Shown: in pieces, positions 27,739 through 35,634 of the stretch
How the letters are laid out: every line of letters begins with the position of its first letter
How positions within the stretch are numbered: the stretch's first letter is position 1
NCBI RefSeq assembly: GCF_031759225.1
Contig: NZ_CP134494.1
Location: forward strand, 1,114,501-1,178,500
DNA: 64,000 nucleotides
Source: Mesobacillus jeotgali
GTDB taxonomy: Bacteria > Bacillota > Bacilli > Bacillales > Cytobacillaceae
Direction of reading: 5' to 3'
The notes under the pieces: generated by a model
Told to the model about the DNA's origin: nothing
The model's database searches: none
What the model saw: the letters and a program-made list of their open reading frames with translations, nothing else
Translations under genes and position numbers: made by a program

Positions 27739-30123
27739 GTGAGCAAGAATTCAATAGTTACACGTTTTCTAAGAGGCTGGAAAAGGCTACATATGAACCA
27801 GGTGCTGGTATTGTCAGTTTCGACAGCGGTACTGGCATTCTTGAGTTTCTTCCATGTGTATTCTGAGGGGGCTGACATTAGCGCATTGAATGATGACATG
27901 GCACAGTCGACCGTCATCTATGATGCGAATGGTGAAGTTGCCAGCAAAATTTCGGCATTGAAAAATGAAGGGATTAAGATAGAGGATGTTCCGGATCATG
28001 TAAAGAATGCCGTCATTGCGATCGAGGACCATCGTTTTTATGAACACGATGGGGTGGACCTTGTGGGGATATCGCGGGCATTTGTCCAGAATGTCAAAGC
28101 AGGCAGCATTGTCGAAGGTGGAAGTACAATTACTCAGCAGTTGACTAAAAATGCTTTGCTTTCGAGTGAAAAGACTTATAAAAGGAAACTCGAAGAATTC
28201 TTTTTGGCGAGGGAAATCGAAAAGCAATATTCCAAAGATGATATCATGCAAATGTACTTGAACCGAATTTATTTCGGTAATGGGTCATGGGGGATTAAAA
28301 GGGCTGCGATGGGTTACTTTGGCAAGGAAGTTAAAGACCTTTCCATAAGCGAAGCAGCCATGCTTGCAGGTTTGATCAAGGCTCCGTCCGCGCTTGATCC
28401 AAATAAGAATTTTGAAGAAGCGATTGAGAGAAGGAATCTTGTCCTGCAAATGATGAAAACCCATGGTTTTATCCAAGAAAAAGAATATAAACAGGCAATT
28501 GCTGAAGAGGTTGTCCTTAATGAAAAAGGCGGAGATCCGTTGCGCGGAAAGTATCCGTATTATGTAGATCACGTCATCGATGAAGCAATCAAGAAATACG
28601 GCCTGACGCAGGAAGAAATTTTGACAGGCGGATTGCAAATCTATACTGAGCTTGATGTCACCATGCAATCAGCTGTGGAAGCTACCTACGCTAAGGACGA
28701 TTTGTTCCCAAAAGGAACGGAAAAACAAATGGTACAAAGCGGTGCTGTACTGGTCGATCCTAAAACCGGAGGCATCCGTGCCCTTGTAGGCGGCCGCGGT
28801 GAGCATGTATTCAGGGGGTATAATCGAGCTACTCAGTTAAAAGCACAGCCAGGTTCAACGATGAAGCCACTTGCCGTATTCGCACCGGCGCTTGAAGAAG
28901 GCTGGGGTGTGACGGACATGCTTAAGGACGAAGAAATGGAATTCAAAGATTACAAGCCTCAAAACTACAATGGTAAATATAAAGGCGAAGTCCCTATGTA
29001 TGAAGCATTGAGAGATTCATTGAATGTGCCTTCTGTATGGCTGCTGGATGAAATCGGAATTGTCAAAGGAATGGATGCAGTAAAGAACTTTGGCATCAAT
29101 CTCGATCCAGTGAATGACCGTAATCTTGGCCTTGCGCTAGGAGGCCTATCGACTGGGGTATCACCGGTAACAATGGCTGAAGCATATTCAGCATTGGCCA
29201 ATAAGGGCGAACGTCATGAAACACATGCCATCACAAAGATTATTGATAAAGAAGGAAATACTATTGTTGAATATGAAGGGAAGAAGAGCCGTGCTGTTTC
29301 AAAAGAAACTGCCGAGAAAATGACGACAATGCTTCTTGGTGTCGTCCAGGAAGGCACAGGGAAAGGTGCACAAATTCCTGGCAGGGAAATAGCAGGCAAA
29401 ACTGGCTCAACTCAAGTACCGATTGAAGGGATCAAAGGAACGAAAGACCAGTGGTTTGTAGGGTATACTCCACAGCTTGTCGGCGCTGTATGGGTTGGTT
29501 ATGACAAGACAGATCAGGAACACTTTTTAACCACGACAAGCAGTGAAGGGGCAGCTCTGGTTTTCAAGGACTTCATGGCGGAAGCATTGAAAGATACTAA
29601 AGCAGAATCCTTCAATGTTCCTCCGCTTTCAAAATTTATCGAGGAACACAAGAAGCAGCAGCGTGCCAAGTCTGTAAAAGAGCTTGAATCAAGAATCAAA
29701 AAGGAATCAGAAAAGCTTAAAAAGCAATGGGAAGAGGCAAAGAAGAAGATAAAAGACAAGAAAGAAAAGCCGAAAGAAGAAGCGAATAAGGAAACAAAAA
29801 CACAATCTGCCGAAGCGTCAACGAACTCTTCCAGCAGCAATGACACCAGTGAGAAAAAAGATAATGGTGATTCAATGGATACTGGTGGAACTGCCGGCGG
29901 AGATGGAAATACCGGCGAAGATGGAGATGCCGGTGGTGAAGGAGATACCGGTGGTGAAGGAGATACCGGTGGTGAAGGAGATGCCGGTGGTGAAGGAGAT
30001 GCCGGTGGTGAAGGAGATGCCGGTGGTGAAGGAGATGCCGGTGGTGAAGGAGATACCGGTGATGAAGGAGACACCGGTGATGAAGGAGACACCGGTGATT
30101 CTGGGGACGAGTCTTCAGGATGA
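27739..30123 (+). CDS. Class A penicillin-binding protein with repetitive acidic tail
   Basis: A bifunctional peptidoglycan glycosyltransferase/transpeptidase of about 794 residues, anchored by one N-terminal helix (LVLSVSTAVLAFLSFFHVY). The glycosyltransferase domain shows AIEDHRFYEHDGVD, GGSTITQQLTKN and the YLNRIYFGNGSWGI block. The transpeptidase has SxxK in PGSTMKPLAVF, SLN in DSLNVPS and KTGST. A basic/charged coiled segment (about 635-690) leads to a Ser/Thr region and a Gly-Glu-Asp-rich tail of six-residue repeats. Start GTG 27739 follows GGGGTG. It resembles PBP1A/PbpF-type enzymes; exact orthology is uncertain. The tail would lie outside the membrane in the wall. Confidence 0.88.
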   Translation: MSKNSIVTRFLRGWKRLHMNQVLVLSVSTAVLAFLSFFHVYSEGADISALNDDMAQSTVIYDANGEVASKISALKNEGIKIEDVPDHVKNAVIAIEDHRFYEHDGVDLVGISRAFVQNVKAGSIVEGGSTITQQLTKNALLSSEKTYKRKLEEFFLAREIEKQYSKDDIMQMYLNRIYFGNGSWGIKRAAMGYFGKEVKDLSISEAAMLAGLIKAPSALDPNKNFEEAIERRNLVLQMMKTHGFIQEKEYKQAIAEEVVLNEKGGDPLRGKYPYYVDHVIDEAIKKYGLTQEEILTGGLQIYTELDVTMQSAVEATYAKDDLFPKGTEKQMVQSGAVLVDPKTGGIRALVGGRGEHVFRGYNRATQLKAQPGSTMKPLAVFAPALEEGWGVTDMLKDEEMEFKDYKPQNYNGKYKGEVPMYEALRDSLNVPSVWLLDEIGIVKGMDAVKNFGINLDPVNDRNLGLALGGLSTGVSPVTMAEAYSALANKGERHETHAITKIIDKEGNTIVEYEGKKSRAVSKETAEKMTTMLLGVVQEGTGKGAQIPGREIAGKTGSTQVPIEGIKGTKDQWFVGYTPQLVGAVWVGYDKTDQEHFLTTTSSEGAALVFKDFMAEALKDTKAESFNVPPLSKFIEEHKKQQRAKSVKELESRIKKESEKLKKQWEEAKKKIKDKKEKPKEEANKETKTQSAEASTNSSSSNDTSEKKDNGDSMDTGGTAGGDGNTGEDGDAGGEGDTGGEGDTGGEGDAGGEGDAGGEGDAGGEGDAGGEGDTGDEGDTGDEGDTGDSGDESSG
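29929..30102 (+). repeat. In-frame 18-bp tandem repeats in the PBP gene
   Basis: About ten copies of RCCGGTGGTGAAGGAGAT starting at 29929 and every 18 bp, encoding [A/T]-G-G-E-G-D units. The last copies drift to TGDEGD. The in-frame repeats probably vary in copy number between strains by slippage. The PBP catalytic domains end well before this segment. Confidence 0.95.
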
Positions 30124-30160
30124 TAAAGAACAAGATGATAACGATAACTAATACGAACAA

Positions 30161-30192
30161 AGCACAGGAGATCGTTCTCCTGTGCTGTTTTT
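30161..30192 (+). terminator. Intrinsic terminator of the PBP gene
   Basis: AGCACAGGAGA-tcgt-TCTCCTGTGCT stem followed by GTTTTT. Confidence 0.9.
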
Positions 30193-30234
30193 ATGAAAGC
30201 AACAAAACTTATGAAAAGAGCTTAAGTTAAGACC

Positions 30235-30265
30235 TTAAAAAAAGACCTGCATGGGGCAGGTCTTT
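30235..30265 (-). terminator. Intrinsic terminator on the minus strand
   Basis: AAAGACCTGC/GCAGGTCTTT hairpin. Reading leftward it is followed by a T-rich tract, and it ends the transcript of the small membrane protein and the HPr-like gene. Confidence 0.8.
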
Positions 30266-30277
30266 ACAAACATCCAA

Positions 30278-30346
30278 TTATATTAAACTTAAAAGGAAAC
30301 CGATCACGACGACAGCGCCGATGATCATTAGAATGGTTCTTACCAC
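30278..30346 (-). CDS. Tiny single-helix membrane protein (22 aa)
   Basis: GTG at 30346 is preceded by GAGGTGAA at 5 bp. The product starts MVRTILMIIGAVVVIGFLLS and is almost entirely one hydrophobic helix. A terminator follows directly, and the HPr-like gene lies 39 bp upstream on the same strand, so it may be a second cistron. Function is unknown. Ribosome site, terminator and composition together support translation, but the frame is very short. Confidence 0.55.
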   Translation of the reverse strand: MVRTILMIIGAVVVIGFLLSLI

Positions 30347-30385
30347 GAAACTTCACCTCAGTTATTGGTTTATCTATTACTGTGA

Positions 30386-30709
30386 CTATATCTGGAATGA
30401 TTCAGAAGACTCGATCAGGCGCTTGCGTTTTACTCGGAGCACAGAAGCCTCATTTGTAAGCAGCTTGGTAAGCTGATTTAATTTCGGTTCTACATCTGTG
30501 CCTTCCATAATAATTTTTAAAGTTGTATTTGGTTCTACCGTCAGCAAGAATGAAACAAGTTTGGACAATGAGGTTGCCTCAACAGCCTTTTGGCGGCTAT
30601 ATAGGTAAGTGGCACCGTCCAATTTCTTTGCTGCCTGATAAATTTCAAGCATTTTTTTCATTGTGAATCTTTTCTGGACCATAACATTTGATGACATAAT
30701 TTCCTTCAT
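30386..30709 (-). CDS. HPr-fold protein lacking the phosphorylatable histidine
   Basis: A 107-residue protein. From about residue 25 it matches the HPr/PtsH fold pattern (AAKKLDGATYLYSRQKAVEATSLSKLVSFLLTVEPNTTLKIIMEGTD, then a C-terminal helix). The H-A-R-P active-site motif is replaced by RFTMKKML, so the protein cannot act as a normal phosphocarrier. A Ser sits near the HPr Ser46 position (TSLSKL). It might bind partners as Crh does, but this is inference. AAAGGAG lies 9 bp before ATG 30709. Confidence 0.7.
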   Translation of the reverse strand: MKEIMSSNVMVQKRFTMKKMLEIYQAAKKLDGATYLYSRQKAVEATSLSKLVSFLLTVEPNTTLKIIMEGTDVEPKLNQLTKLLTNEASVLRVKRKRLIESSESFQI

Positions 30710-30965
30710 TTATATAAACTCCTTTAATGAATCATTTTATTAGGTTAGTAGAATATTACCCCGTTAAGTTGGTCCGAAAACCTTTTGAGGTGAAAATGGG
30801 CGAAGTTGGCAGGTGCAGCTTAAAAGGAGCCTGATGCTAGGATGGTTCTCCAGGACATTGGCGCTCAGTCTCAGGGAGGAGAAAGAAACGGTCAGGAGAA
30901 AGTGTTTGAGGACCTGAACATTACGCTAAAATGAAGCTATTAAAAGAGATGCGAGGAGTAATCTT
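30710..30965. other. Intergenic region before the MFS gene
   Basis: Non-coding. It contains the divergent upstream regions of the HPr-like gene and of the MFS transporter. No operator, riboswitch or convincing promoter was recognised; GATGCGAGGAG precedes the MFS start. Confidence 0.4.
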
Positions 30966-32246
30966 ATGAAAAAATTTGCGGAGATTTTCAGGAACATGAG
31001 TTTCACCAAGTTATTTTTAGCTAACTTCACTTCTCAAATGGGGAGTACCATTGGGTTGACTGCCTTCATGTTTTTCTTGCTTGACCGTTTCAGCTCCCAG
31101 CCAGCTTATGCGACTATAACCGAGCTCATGTATTCCCTGCCAATGCTGGCGGTCTTTTTCTTGATCGGAGTGCTCGCTGACAGGATGGACCGGCAAAAAA
31201 TAGCGGTTTACTGTGATTGGATCAGTGCGGCTTTATCTTTGGCATTAATTGCTGCTATCTATATTGGCTGGATGCCTCTTGTCTTTGCTGCCCTGTTTTT
31301 GAGAAGTGCGGTTCAAAAATTCTTTTTCCCGGCTGAACATGGGATGGTTCAGGGAATATTGAAGAAAGAAGACTACACAACAGCTGCTGGTCTGAATCAG
31401 CTTGTCATGAGCCTGTTCATGCTGTTCGGCAATGGTCTCGGAGTTCTCGCTTACTGGTCGATCGGCATCTATGGCGCCATCTTAGTTGACACCTTGTCCT
31501 TCATCATCAGTGCGCTGCTCATCCAGAAGACGGTTGTTCCGCATGAAGCCCGACTTCCAAACGGCACTCATTCGCTGAAGGATTTGAACCTCAAATTGGT
31601 TTTAAGGGATTTTAAACACGGTTTTATGTATGTGATGAGCAGCAAATTGCTGTTCGCACTGATCGTTGGGTTTTTCATCTTCGGAATCGTCAATGGCGGC
31701 TTTTCGGTAATGCCAATCTTCATTCTGAAATATAAGCTTGCGCCGGAAACGTATGAGGAATACTCAATTGTTGTCGGTTTAGTATTTGGAATCGGCGTAC
31801 TGATTGGAAGTTTCATTGCATCCTTGCTTTCTCAAAAAATCAAGCTCTATCACCTGATTTCTATAGGTCTGCTGATTTCAGGGAGTTTCACGGCACTTGC
31901 ATCACTGCCAAACAATATTTACCTGTTCTTAGGTCTACTGTTTATCTCTGCTCTGGCTCTGCCGCTTATAAATATCGGGATCGGCGGCTGGCTTCCAAGC
32001 ATCATTGATCCAAAAATGATGGGCAGGGTACAGGGATTGATCAGCCCGCTCAACATGTTCTCACATTCTCTGACACTTGCTTTCATTGCCTACAGCTTCC
32101 CGTCCATTCTTACCATTGAAATGTTATATTGGATTGTCGGCGGCTGCCTTGCCATCGTAGGAGTGTTTTACATGATGGTATTACCGAGGCTTGCAGAGGC
32201 GAATGAGACTGCTGTTAATGAGGCAACAGTCGAGCAGGGGATATAG
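30966..32246 (+). CDS. MFS transporter
   Basis: A 426-residue major facilitator with twelve predicted helices. The loop 2-3 signature is GVLADRMDRQKIAVYCDW. The N-terminal LFLANFTSQMGSTIGLTAFMFFLLDRF and the overall pattern resemble the MFS_3 (enterobactin/macrolide exporter-like) group. Substrate is unknown, and efflux is more likely than uptake by family resemblance. It is monocistronic, lying upstream of the sigY unit on the same strand with only a weak terminator-like stretch (AAAGTCCTTTCGGGGGCTTTTTTG) between. Confidence 0.83.
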   Translation: MKKFAEIFRNMSFTKLFLANFTSQMGSTIGLTAFMFFLLDRFSSQPAYATITELMYSLPMLAVFFLIGVLADRMDRQKIAVYCDWISAALSLALIAAIYIGWMPLVFAALFLRSAVQKFFFPAEHGMVQGILKKEDYTTAAGLNQLVMSLFMLFGNGLGVLAYWSIGIYGAILVDTLSFIISALLIQKTVVPHEARLPNGTHSLKDLNLKLVLRDFKHGFMYVMSSKLLFALIVGFFIFGIVNGGFSVMPIFILKYKLAPETYEEYSIVVGLVFGIGVLIGSFIASLLSQKIKLYHLISIGLLISGSFTALASLPNNIYLFLGLLFISALALPLINIGIGGWLPSIIDPKMMGRVQGLISPLNMFSHSLTLAFIAYSFPSILTIEMLYWIVGGCLAIVGVFYMMVLPRLAEANETAVNEATVEQGI

Positions 32247-32290
32247 AAAAGTCCTTTCGGGGGCTTTTTTGATGTATTTTAAAAAAACTT

Positions 32291-32315
32291 TGAACGAATC
32301 TTTACTTTGTACGTC
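32291..32315 (+). promoter_or_regulatory. Candidate SigY autoregulatory promoter
   Basis: TGAACG at 32291-32296 and CGTC at 32312-32315, spaced by 15 bp, match the known SigY consensus (TGAACG ... CGTC). The site lies about 65 bp before sigY. ECF sigma factors usually transcribe their own operon. Confidence 0.75.
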
Positions 32316-32380
32316 TTAATAATAAATAATCAATTAGTAGATAATTTTTTGGGGTGGCGGGGAAAGAGAGGCATGCTTTG

Positions 32381-32932
32381 ATGGATGAGAAAGACTTAAT
32401 CAATAGCGCTAAAAAAGGCGACCACCGATCGTTTGCTGTGCTGTTCAGGAATCATTATCCCCTGCTGGTAAAATACCTGATGAAAATAACGATGAATCCT
32501 GATGTCGCAGAGGAAATTGCGCAAGCAACGATGGCTAAATGTGTGGAGAAAATTCATTTATTCAATGGTAAATCCAAATTCTCTTCATGGCTGATCAGCA
32601 TAGCAACGAATATGTTTATTGATCAGCAGCGAAAAAAGAAGCGCGAGCGGGAATGGAACGAAGGAGAAGCAGCGTCACGGAAGTTACAGTGGCATATGGA
32701 ATCGAAAAATGAGGAATGGACAGATGCACTGGCTGCATTATCCAGGCTGACAGAAGAAATGCGTATCCCGTTAATCCTTAAGCATTATTATGGCTATTCG
32801 TATGATGAGATTGGTGAAATCCTGAATATCGCAGCTGGTACTGCAAAGTCTAGAGTCCATCATGGACTTTTAGCTGTTAGAAGGGAGCTGAAAGTAGATG
32901 AAAAACCAAAAGGGAATCTCGCCAGAACATGA
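32381..32932 (+). CDS. sigY: ECF RNA polymerase sigma factor SigY
   Basis: A 183-residue sigma-70 family ECF factor. Region 2 covers SFAVLFRNHYPLLVKYLMKITMNPDVAEEIAQATMAKCVEKIHLFNGKSKFSSWLISIATNMFIDQQRKKKR. Region 4 covers MRIPLILKHYYGYSYDEIGEILNIAAGTAKSRVHHGLLAVRREL in pieces typical of SigY. The preferred ATG 32381 has GAGAGG at suitable spacing; a GTG nine codons earlier is possible. The 3' end overlaps yxlC by 35 bp. In B. subtilis SigY responds to nitrogen starvation and is held by YxlC/YxlD; regulation here is inferred to be similar. Confidence 0.93.
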   Translation: MDEKDLINSAKKGDHRSFAVLFRNHYPLLVKYLMKITMNPDVAEEIAQATMAKCVEKIHLFNGKSKFSSWLISIATNMFIDQQRKKKREREWNEGEAASRKLQWHMESKNEEWTDALAALSRLTEEMRIPLILKHYYGYSYDEIGEILNIAAGTAKSRVHHGLLAVRRELKVDEKPKGNLART

Positions 32933-33245
32933 AAATATGGATAAGGAATTTTTCGATACCATCAGCGCCATCAATAATGGGTTGGACAAACTGGACTCCA
33001 TCGATCCTTATGTCCCAGATGATAAATGGTTTGAGCATATGGTGTTGGAACAAAAGGAAATACAAAAAAAGAAGTATCGCCGGGAATTAGCGTGGTTCAT
33101 ATTAAGCGCTTTGCTGATTTTAAGCGGGGTGATCTTCACCATGCTGGAACTGCCGACAGTGTTCTACATGCTCCAGGCCGTGACGCTCGTAATTACAGCG
33201 ATCTATAGTTATAAAGGTGTGCAAAAGCAGGTGGACAGCAGATGA
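32898..33245 (+). CDS. yxlC: SigY anti-sigma component YxlC
   Basis: A 115-residue protein with an N-terminal acidic cytoplasmic part (MDKEFFDTISAINNGLDKLDSIDPYVPDDKWFEHMV) and two C-terminal membrane helices (ELAWFILSALLILSGVIF, TVFYMLQAVTLVITAIYSY). In B. subtilis YxlC, with YxlD, is a negative regulator of SigY. Overlap with sigY upstream and yxlD downstream (ATGA-type) indicates coupled translation and balanced stoichiometry. Confidence 0.88.
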   Translation: MKNQKGISPEHENMDKEFFDTISAINNGLDKLDSIDPYVPDDKWFEHMVLEQKEIQKKKYRRELAWFILSALLILSGVIFTMLELPTVFYMLQAVTLVITAIYSYKGVQKQVDSR

Positions 33246-33442
33246 ACGAGGAACTGTCACCTGTCATGCTGGCCGTGGTTGTTGTGATCCTGTTGGTGCA
33301 GAGCATTTTTCTTTTTACAAATGCCCGGAAGCATGGCCATAATTATTGGCTTTGGGGAATCATCGGGCTGATCCAGGCACCAATGCCTTTGCTCTTTTAT
33401 CTGCTATTTGTACGAAAAATTTGGCGGCGAAAATCTTTGTAA
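33242..33442 (+). CDS. yxlD: SigY regulatory membrane protein YxlD
   Basis: A 66-residue protein with two membrane helices (LAVVVVILLVQSIFLF and WLWGIIGLIQAPMPLLFYLLF) separated by a short NARKHGHNYW loop, which resembles the phospholipase D-nuclease_N-like small proteins. It overlaps yxlC by 4 bp. The further B. subtilis genes yxlE, yxlF and yxlG are not present; the next genes are a BmrCD-type exporter. Confidence 0.85.
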   Translation: MNEELSPVMLAVVVVILLVQSIFLFTNARKHGHNYWLWGIIGLIQAPMPLLFYLLFVRKIWRRKSL

Positions 33443-33476
33443 AAGAAAAATGATGAAAAATAGTGAAAAGTTAGAA

Positions 33477-33509
33477 TTGACATTTTGACTGGTAAGGTGA
33501 TAACCTTAC
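33477..33509 (+). promoter_or_regulatory. Promoter with overlapping palindromic operator, bmr leader
   Basis: TTGACA at 33477-33482 is followed, 16-17 bp later, by a -10-like GATAAC/ATAACC. A perfect palindrome GTAAGGT-gata-ACCTTAC (33492-33509) covers the spacer and -10, as expected for a repressor or MerR-type site. The regulator is unknown. Confidence 0.55.
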
Positions 33510-33548
33510 AAAGGAATGGAAAAAATAACTAAAAGGAGGGTTATCGAT

Positions 33549-33617
33549 ATGAACATTGTAGCAATTGTAAAATACGTACAACTTAATAAACGTAACCCAT
33601 CCTTCTGCTATAATTGA
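33549..33617 (+). CDS. Leader peptide upstream of the BmrCD-type exporter (BmrB-like)
   Basis: A 22-residue ORF with AAAGGAGGG 7 bp before its ATG. It starts MNIVAIVKYVQLNKRNPSF and ends in CYN. It precedes two terminator-like hairpins and a multidrug ABC exporter pair. In B. subtilis bmrCD is controlled by ribosome-mediated attenuation at the leader peptide BmrB, so this ORF probably plays the same part: antibiotic-stalled ribosomes would change the downstream folding. It ends 28 nt before the first hairpin. Confidence 0.75.
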   Translation: MNIVAIVKYVQLNKRNPSFCYN

Positions 33618-33645
33618 TTTTTTAATCAAGTTGCTCTGTGACTGC

Positions 33646-33685
33646 AAAGGCATGGGTTGCGCATCTGCGTGACGTATGCCTTTTT
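33646..33685 (+). terminator. First attenuator-type hairpin in the bmr leader
   Basis: AAAGGCAT (33646) pairs with ATGCCTTT (33676), followed by TTTTT. It lies 28 nt after the leader peptide stop codon, so ribosome position could affect it. Confidence 0.65.
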
Positions 33686-33705
33686 CTGTCTTTATCGATT
33701 GATTC

Positions 33706-33738
33706 AGGACATATCGCATGCCGCGGTATGTCCTTTTT
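33706..33738 (+). terminator. Second attenuator-type hairpin in the bmr leader
   Basis: AGGACATA (33706) pairs with TATGTCCT (33727), with inner CGC/GCG pairs and a TTTTT tract. It precedes the second small ORF. Confidence 0.7.
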
Positions 33739-33785
33739 CATGTTCAGACAATTTCCATTCCAAAATATATCGAGGAGGAAACAAT

Positions 33786-33842
33786 ATGTGCAAATCAAAT
33801 GAAAAGAAACTCGCAAAAAAGGAATATCTAGAAAGCGGCTAG
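33786..33842 (+). CDS. Second leader mini-ORF before bmrC
   Basis: An 18-residue ORF, MCKSNEKKLAKKEYLESG, preceded by AGGAGG at 7 bp. This is one of the strongest ribosome sites in the region. It ends 31 bp before bmrC and lies beyond the two hairpins, so it would be made only on read-through. It might tune translation of bmrC; no homologue is recognised. Confidence 0.55.
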   Translation: MCKSNEKKLAKKEYLESG

Positions 33843-33873
33843 TCGGATTTTTTATAACAGAAAGGAGTGATTG

Positions 33874-35634
33874 ATGATGTTATCGGTCTTATCAAAGTTG
33901 AGCTGGTTTTTTAAAGAAAACTGGAAGAGATATAGTGTCGCGATTTCCTTGCTGATTTTTGTCGGCATACTTGATGTGCTGCCGCCTAAAATCGTTGGGA
34001 TGGCGATCGACGCAATCCAGCTTGGTTCCATGAGCCAGGAATTAATCTTAAAGTATATAGGCGGCCTCATGCTGATTACGGTGGTCTCTTATTTCATCAC
34101 TTATATTTGGATGTATCAGTTATTCGGCGGGGCGTTCCTGATTGAAAGGAAGCTCAGATCCCGGTTCATGACGCATTTGTTGAAAATGACACCAACGTTT
34201 TTTGAAAAGAACCGTACAGGTGACTTGATGGCAAGGGCCACGAATGATTTAAAGGCCATTTCCATCACCGCAGGTTTCGGGGTGCTGACGCTTGTGGACT
34301 CAAGCATCTTCATGCTGACAATCCTGTTCACGATGGGGTTTTTCATCAGCTGGGAGCTGACACTGGTTTCCATCATCCCGCTGCCAATCATGGCGTATCT
34401 AATTAATATATACGGCAAAAGGATCCACTCCAAATTCACTTCTGCCCAGGATGCGTTCGGTGAGCTGAATGATCGGGTGCTTGAATCGGTTTCAGGAGTC
34501 AGGGTCATCAGGGCTTATGTCCAGGAAAAAGCGGATGAAGCACGATTCCATGAGTTGACTGAAGATGTTTACCGAAAAAATGTGGAAGTCGCAAAAATTG
34601 ATTCTTTATTTGAACCAACGATTAAAATCCTCGTTGGTATGAGCTATCTGATTGGATTAGGATACGGAGCCTTTCTTGTTTTTCAGCAAAAGCTGACGCT
34701 GGGGGAGCTTGTCAGCTTTAATGTGTATCTCGGAATGCTGATCTGGCCGATGTTCGCAATCGGCGAATTGATCAATGTCATGCAGCGAGGCAATGCGTCT
34801 CTTGACCGTCTGAATGAAACATTATCCTACAAGGAGGATGTTGCCGACCCAGCGAAACCGGTGGAAGGCAATGACCCGGAATATCTACAGATGTCCGAGT
34901 TCACGTTCAAATATCCTTCTTCCAATGTCAATAATCTTGAACAGATTAAACTGCATTTAAACCGCGGTGAGACGCTGGGAATAGTGGGCAAGACAGGCAG
35001 CGGGAAGACAACGCTGATTAAACAGCTGCTGAGGGAATATCCAGAAGGCGATGGGAACCTGCTAATATCAGGAGTTCCGATCCAGGAGCACAGCCTGAGA
35101 CAGACGAGGGGCTGGATGGGCTATGTTCCGCAGGAAAACATCCTTTTCTCGCGTTCGGTCAAGGAAAACATCCTGTTCGGAAATCCAATGGCTTCCGAAG
35201 AGGATTTACAGGAGATCATTGACCTGGCTGCATTCCGCAAGGATCTTGAGATGCTGCCTGAAGGACTTGAAACGCTTGTCGGTGAAAAAGGTGTCGCACT
35301 ATCAGGTGGCCAGAAGCAGCGTATTTCGATTGCAAGGGCTTTGATCAAGGATCCGGAAATCCTGATTCTTGATGACTCGCTATCGGCTGTCGATGCAAAA
35401 ACGGAGAAGAAAATCATTGATAATATCCGCAGGGAGCGGAATGCAAAAACAACCATCATTACTACTCACAGAATGTCTGCGGTAGAGCATGCTGATCACA
35501 TTGTCGTGCTTGAGGATGGGAAAATAATCGAGGAAGGCACGCATGGTCAATTGATGGCTGTTCAAGGTTGGTATTACGAGCAATATATCAAGCAGCAGGC
35601 AGCAGCAGTCGAAGAGGAGGTGCACTCCACATGA
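33874..35634 (+). CDS. bmrC: Heterodimeric multidrug ABC exporter subunit, BmrC/YheI-like
   Basis: About 586 residues: six membrane helices, then an ATPase domain. Walker A is VGKTGSGKTT near residue 370 and the signature LSGGQKQR is intact. In the Walker B motif ILILDDSLSAVDAKTE the catalytic Glu is Asp (residue 501). This is the hallmark of the degenerate-site half of BmrCD-type heterodimers. ATG 33874 (or 33877) follows AAAGGAG. The gene overlaps its partner by 4 bp. BmrCD exports several drugs and is induced by ribosome-targeting antibiotics in B. subtilis; the upstream leader here fits that mode. Confidence 0.9.
   Translation: MMLSVLSKLSWFFKENWKRYSVAISLLIFVGILDVLPPKIVGMAIDAIQLGSMSQELILKYIGGLMLITVVSYFITYIWMYQLFGGAFLIERKLRSRFMTHLLKMTPTFFEKNRTGDLMARATNDLKAISITAGFGVLTLVDSSIFMLTILFTMGFFISWELTLVSIIPLPIMAYLINIYGKRIHSKFTSAQDAFGELNDRVLESVSGVRVIRAYVQEKADEARFHELTEDVYRKNVEVAKIDSLFEPTIKILVGMSYLIGLGYGAFLVFQQKLTLGELVSFNVYLGMLIWPMFAIGELINVMQRGNASLDRLNETLSYKEDVADPAKPVEGNDPEYLQMSEFTFKYPSSNVNNLEQIKLHLNRGETLGIVGKTGSGKTTLIKQLLREYPEGDGNLLISGVPIQEHSLRQTRGWMGYVPQENILFSRSVKENILFGNPMASEEDLQEIIDLAAFRKDLEMLPEGLETLVGEKGVALSGGQKQRISIARALIKDPEILILDDSLSAVDAKTEKKIIDNIRRERNAKTTIITTHRMSAVEHADHIVVLEDGKIIEEGTHGQLMAVQGWYYEQYIKQQAAAVEEEVHST

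Noticed and set aside
29514..30160. Long minus- and plus-strand ORFs across the PBP tail (Pro/Ser-rich, His/Leu-rich)
   Set aside because: They are shadows of the 18-bp coding repeats; the PBP frame has the conserved catalytic motifs.
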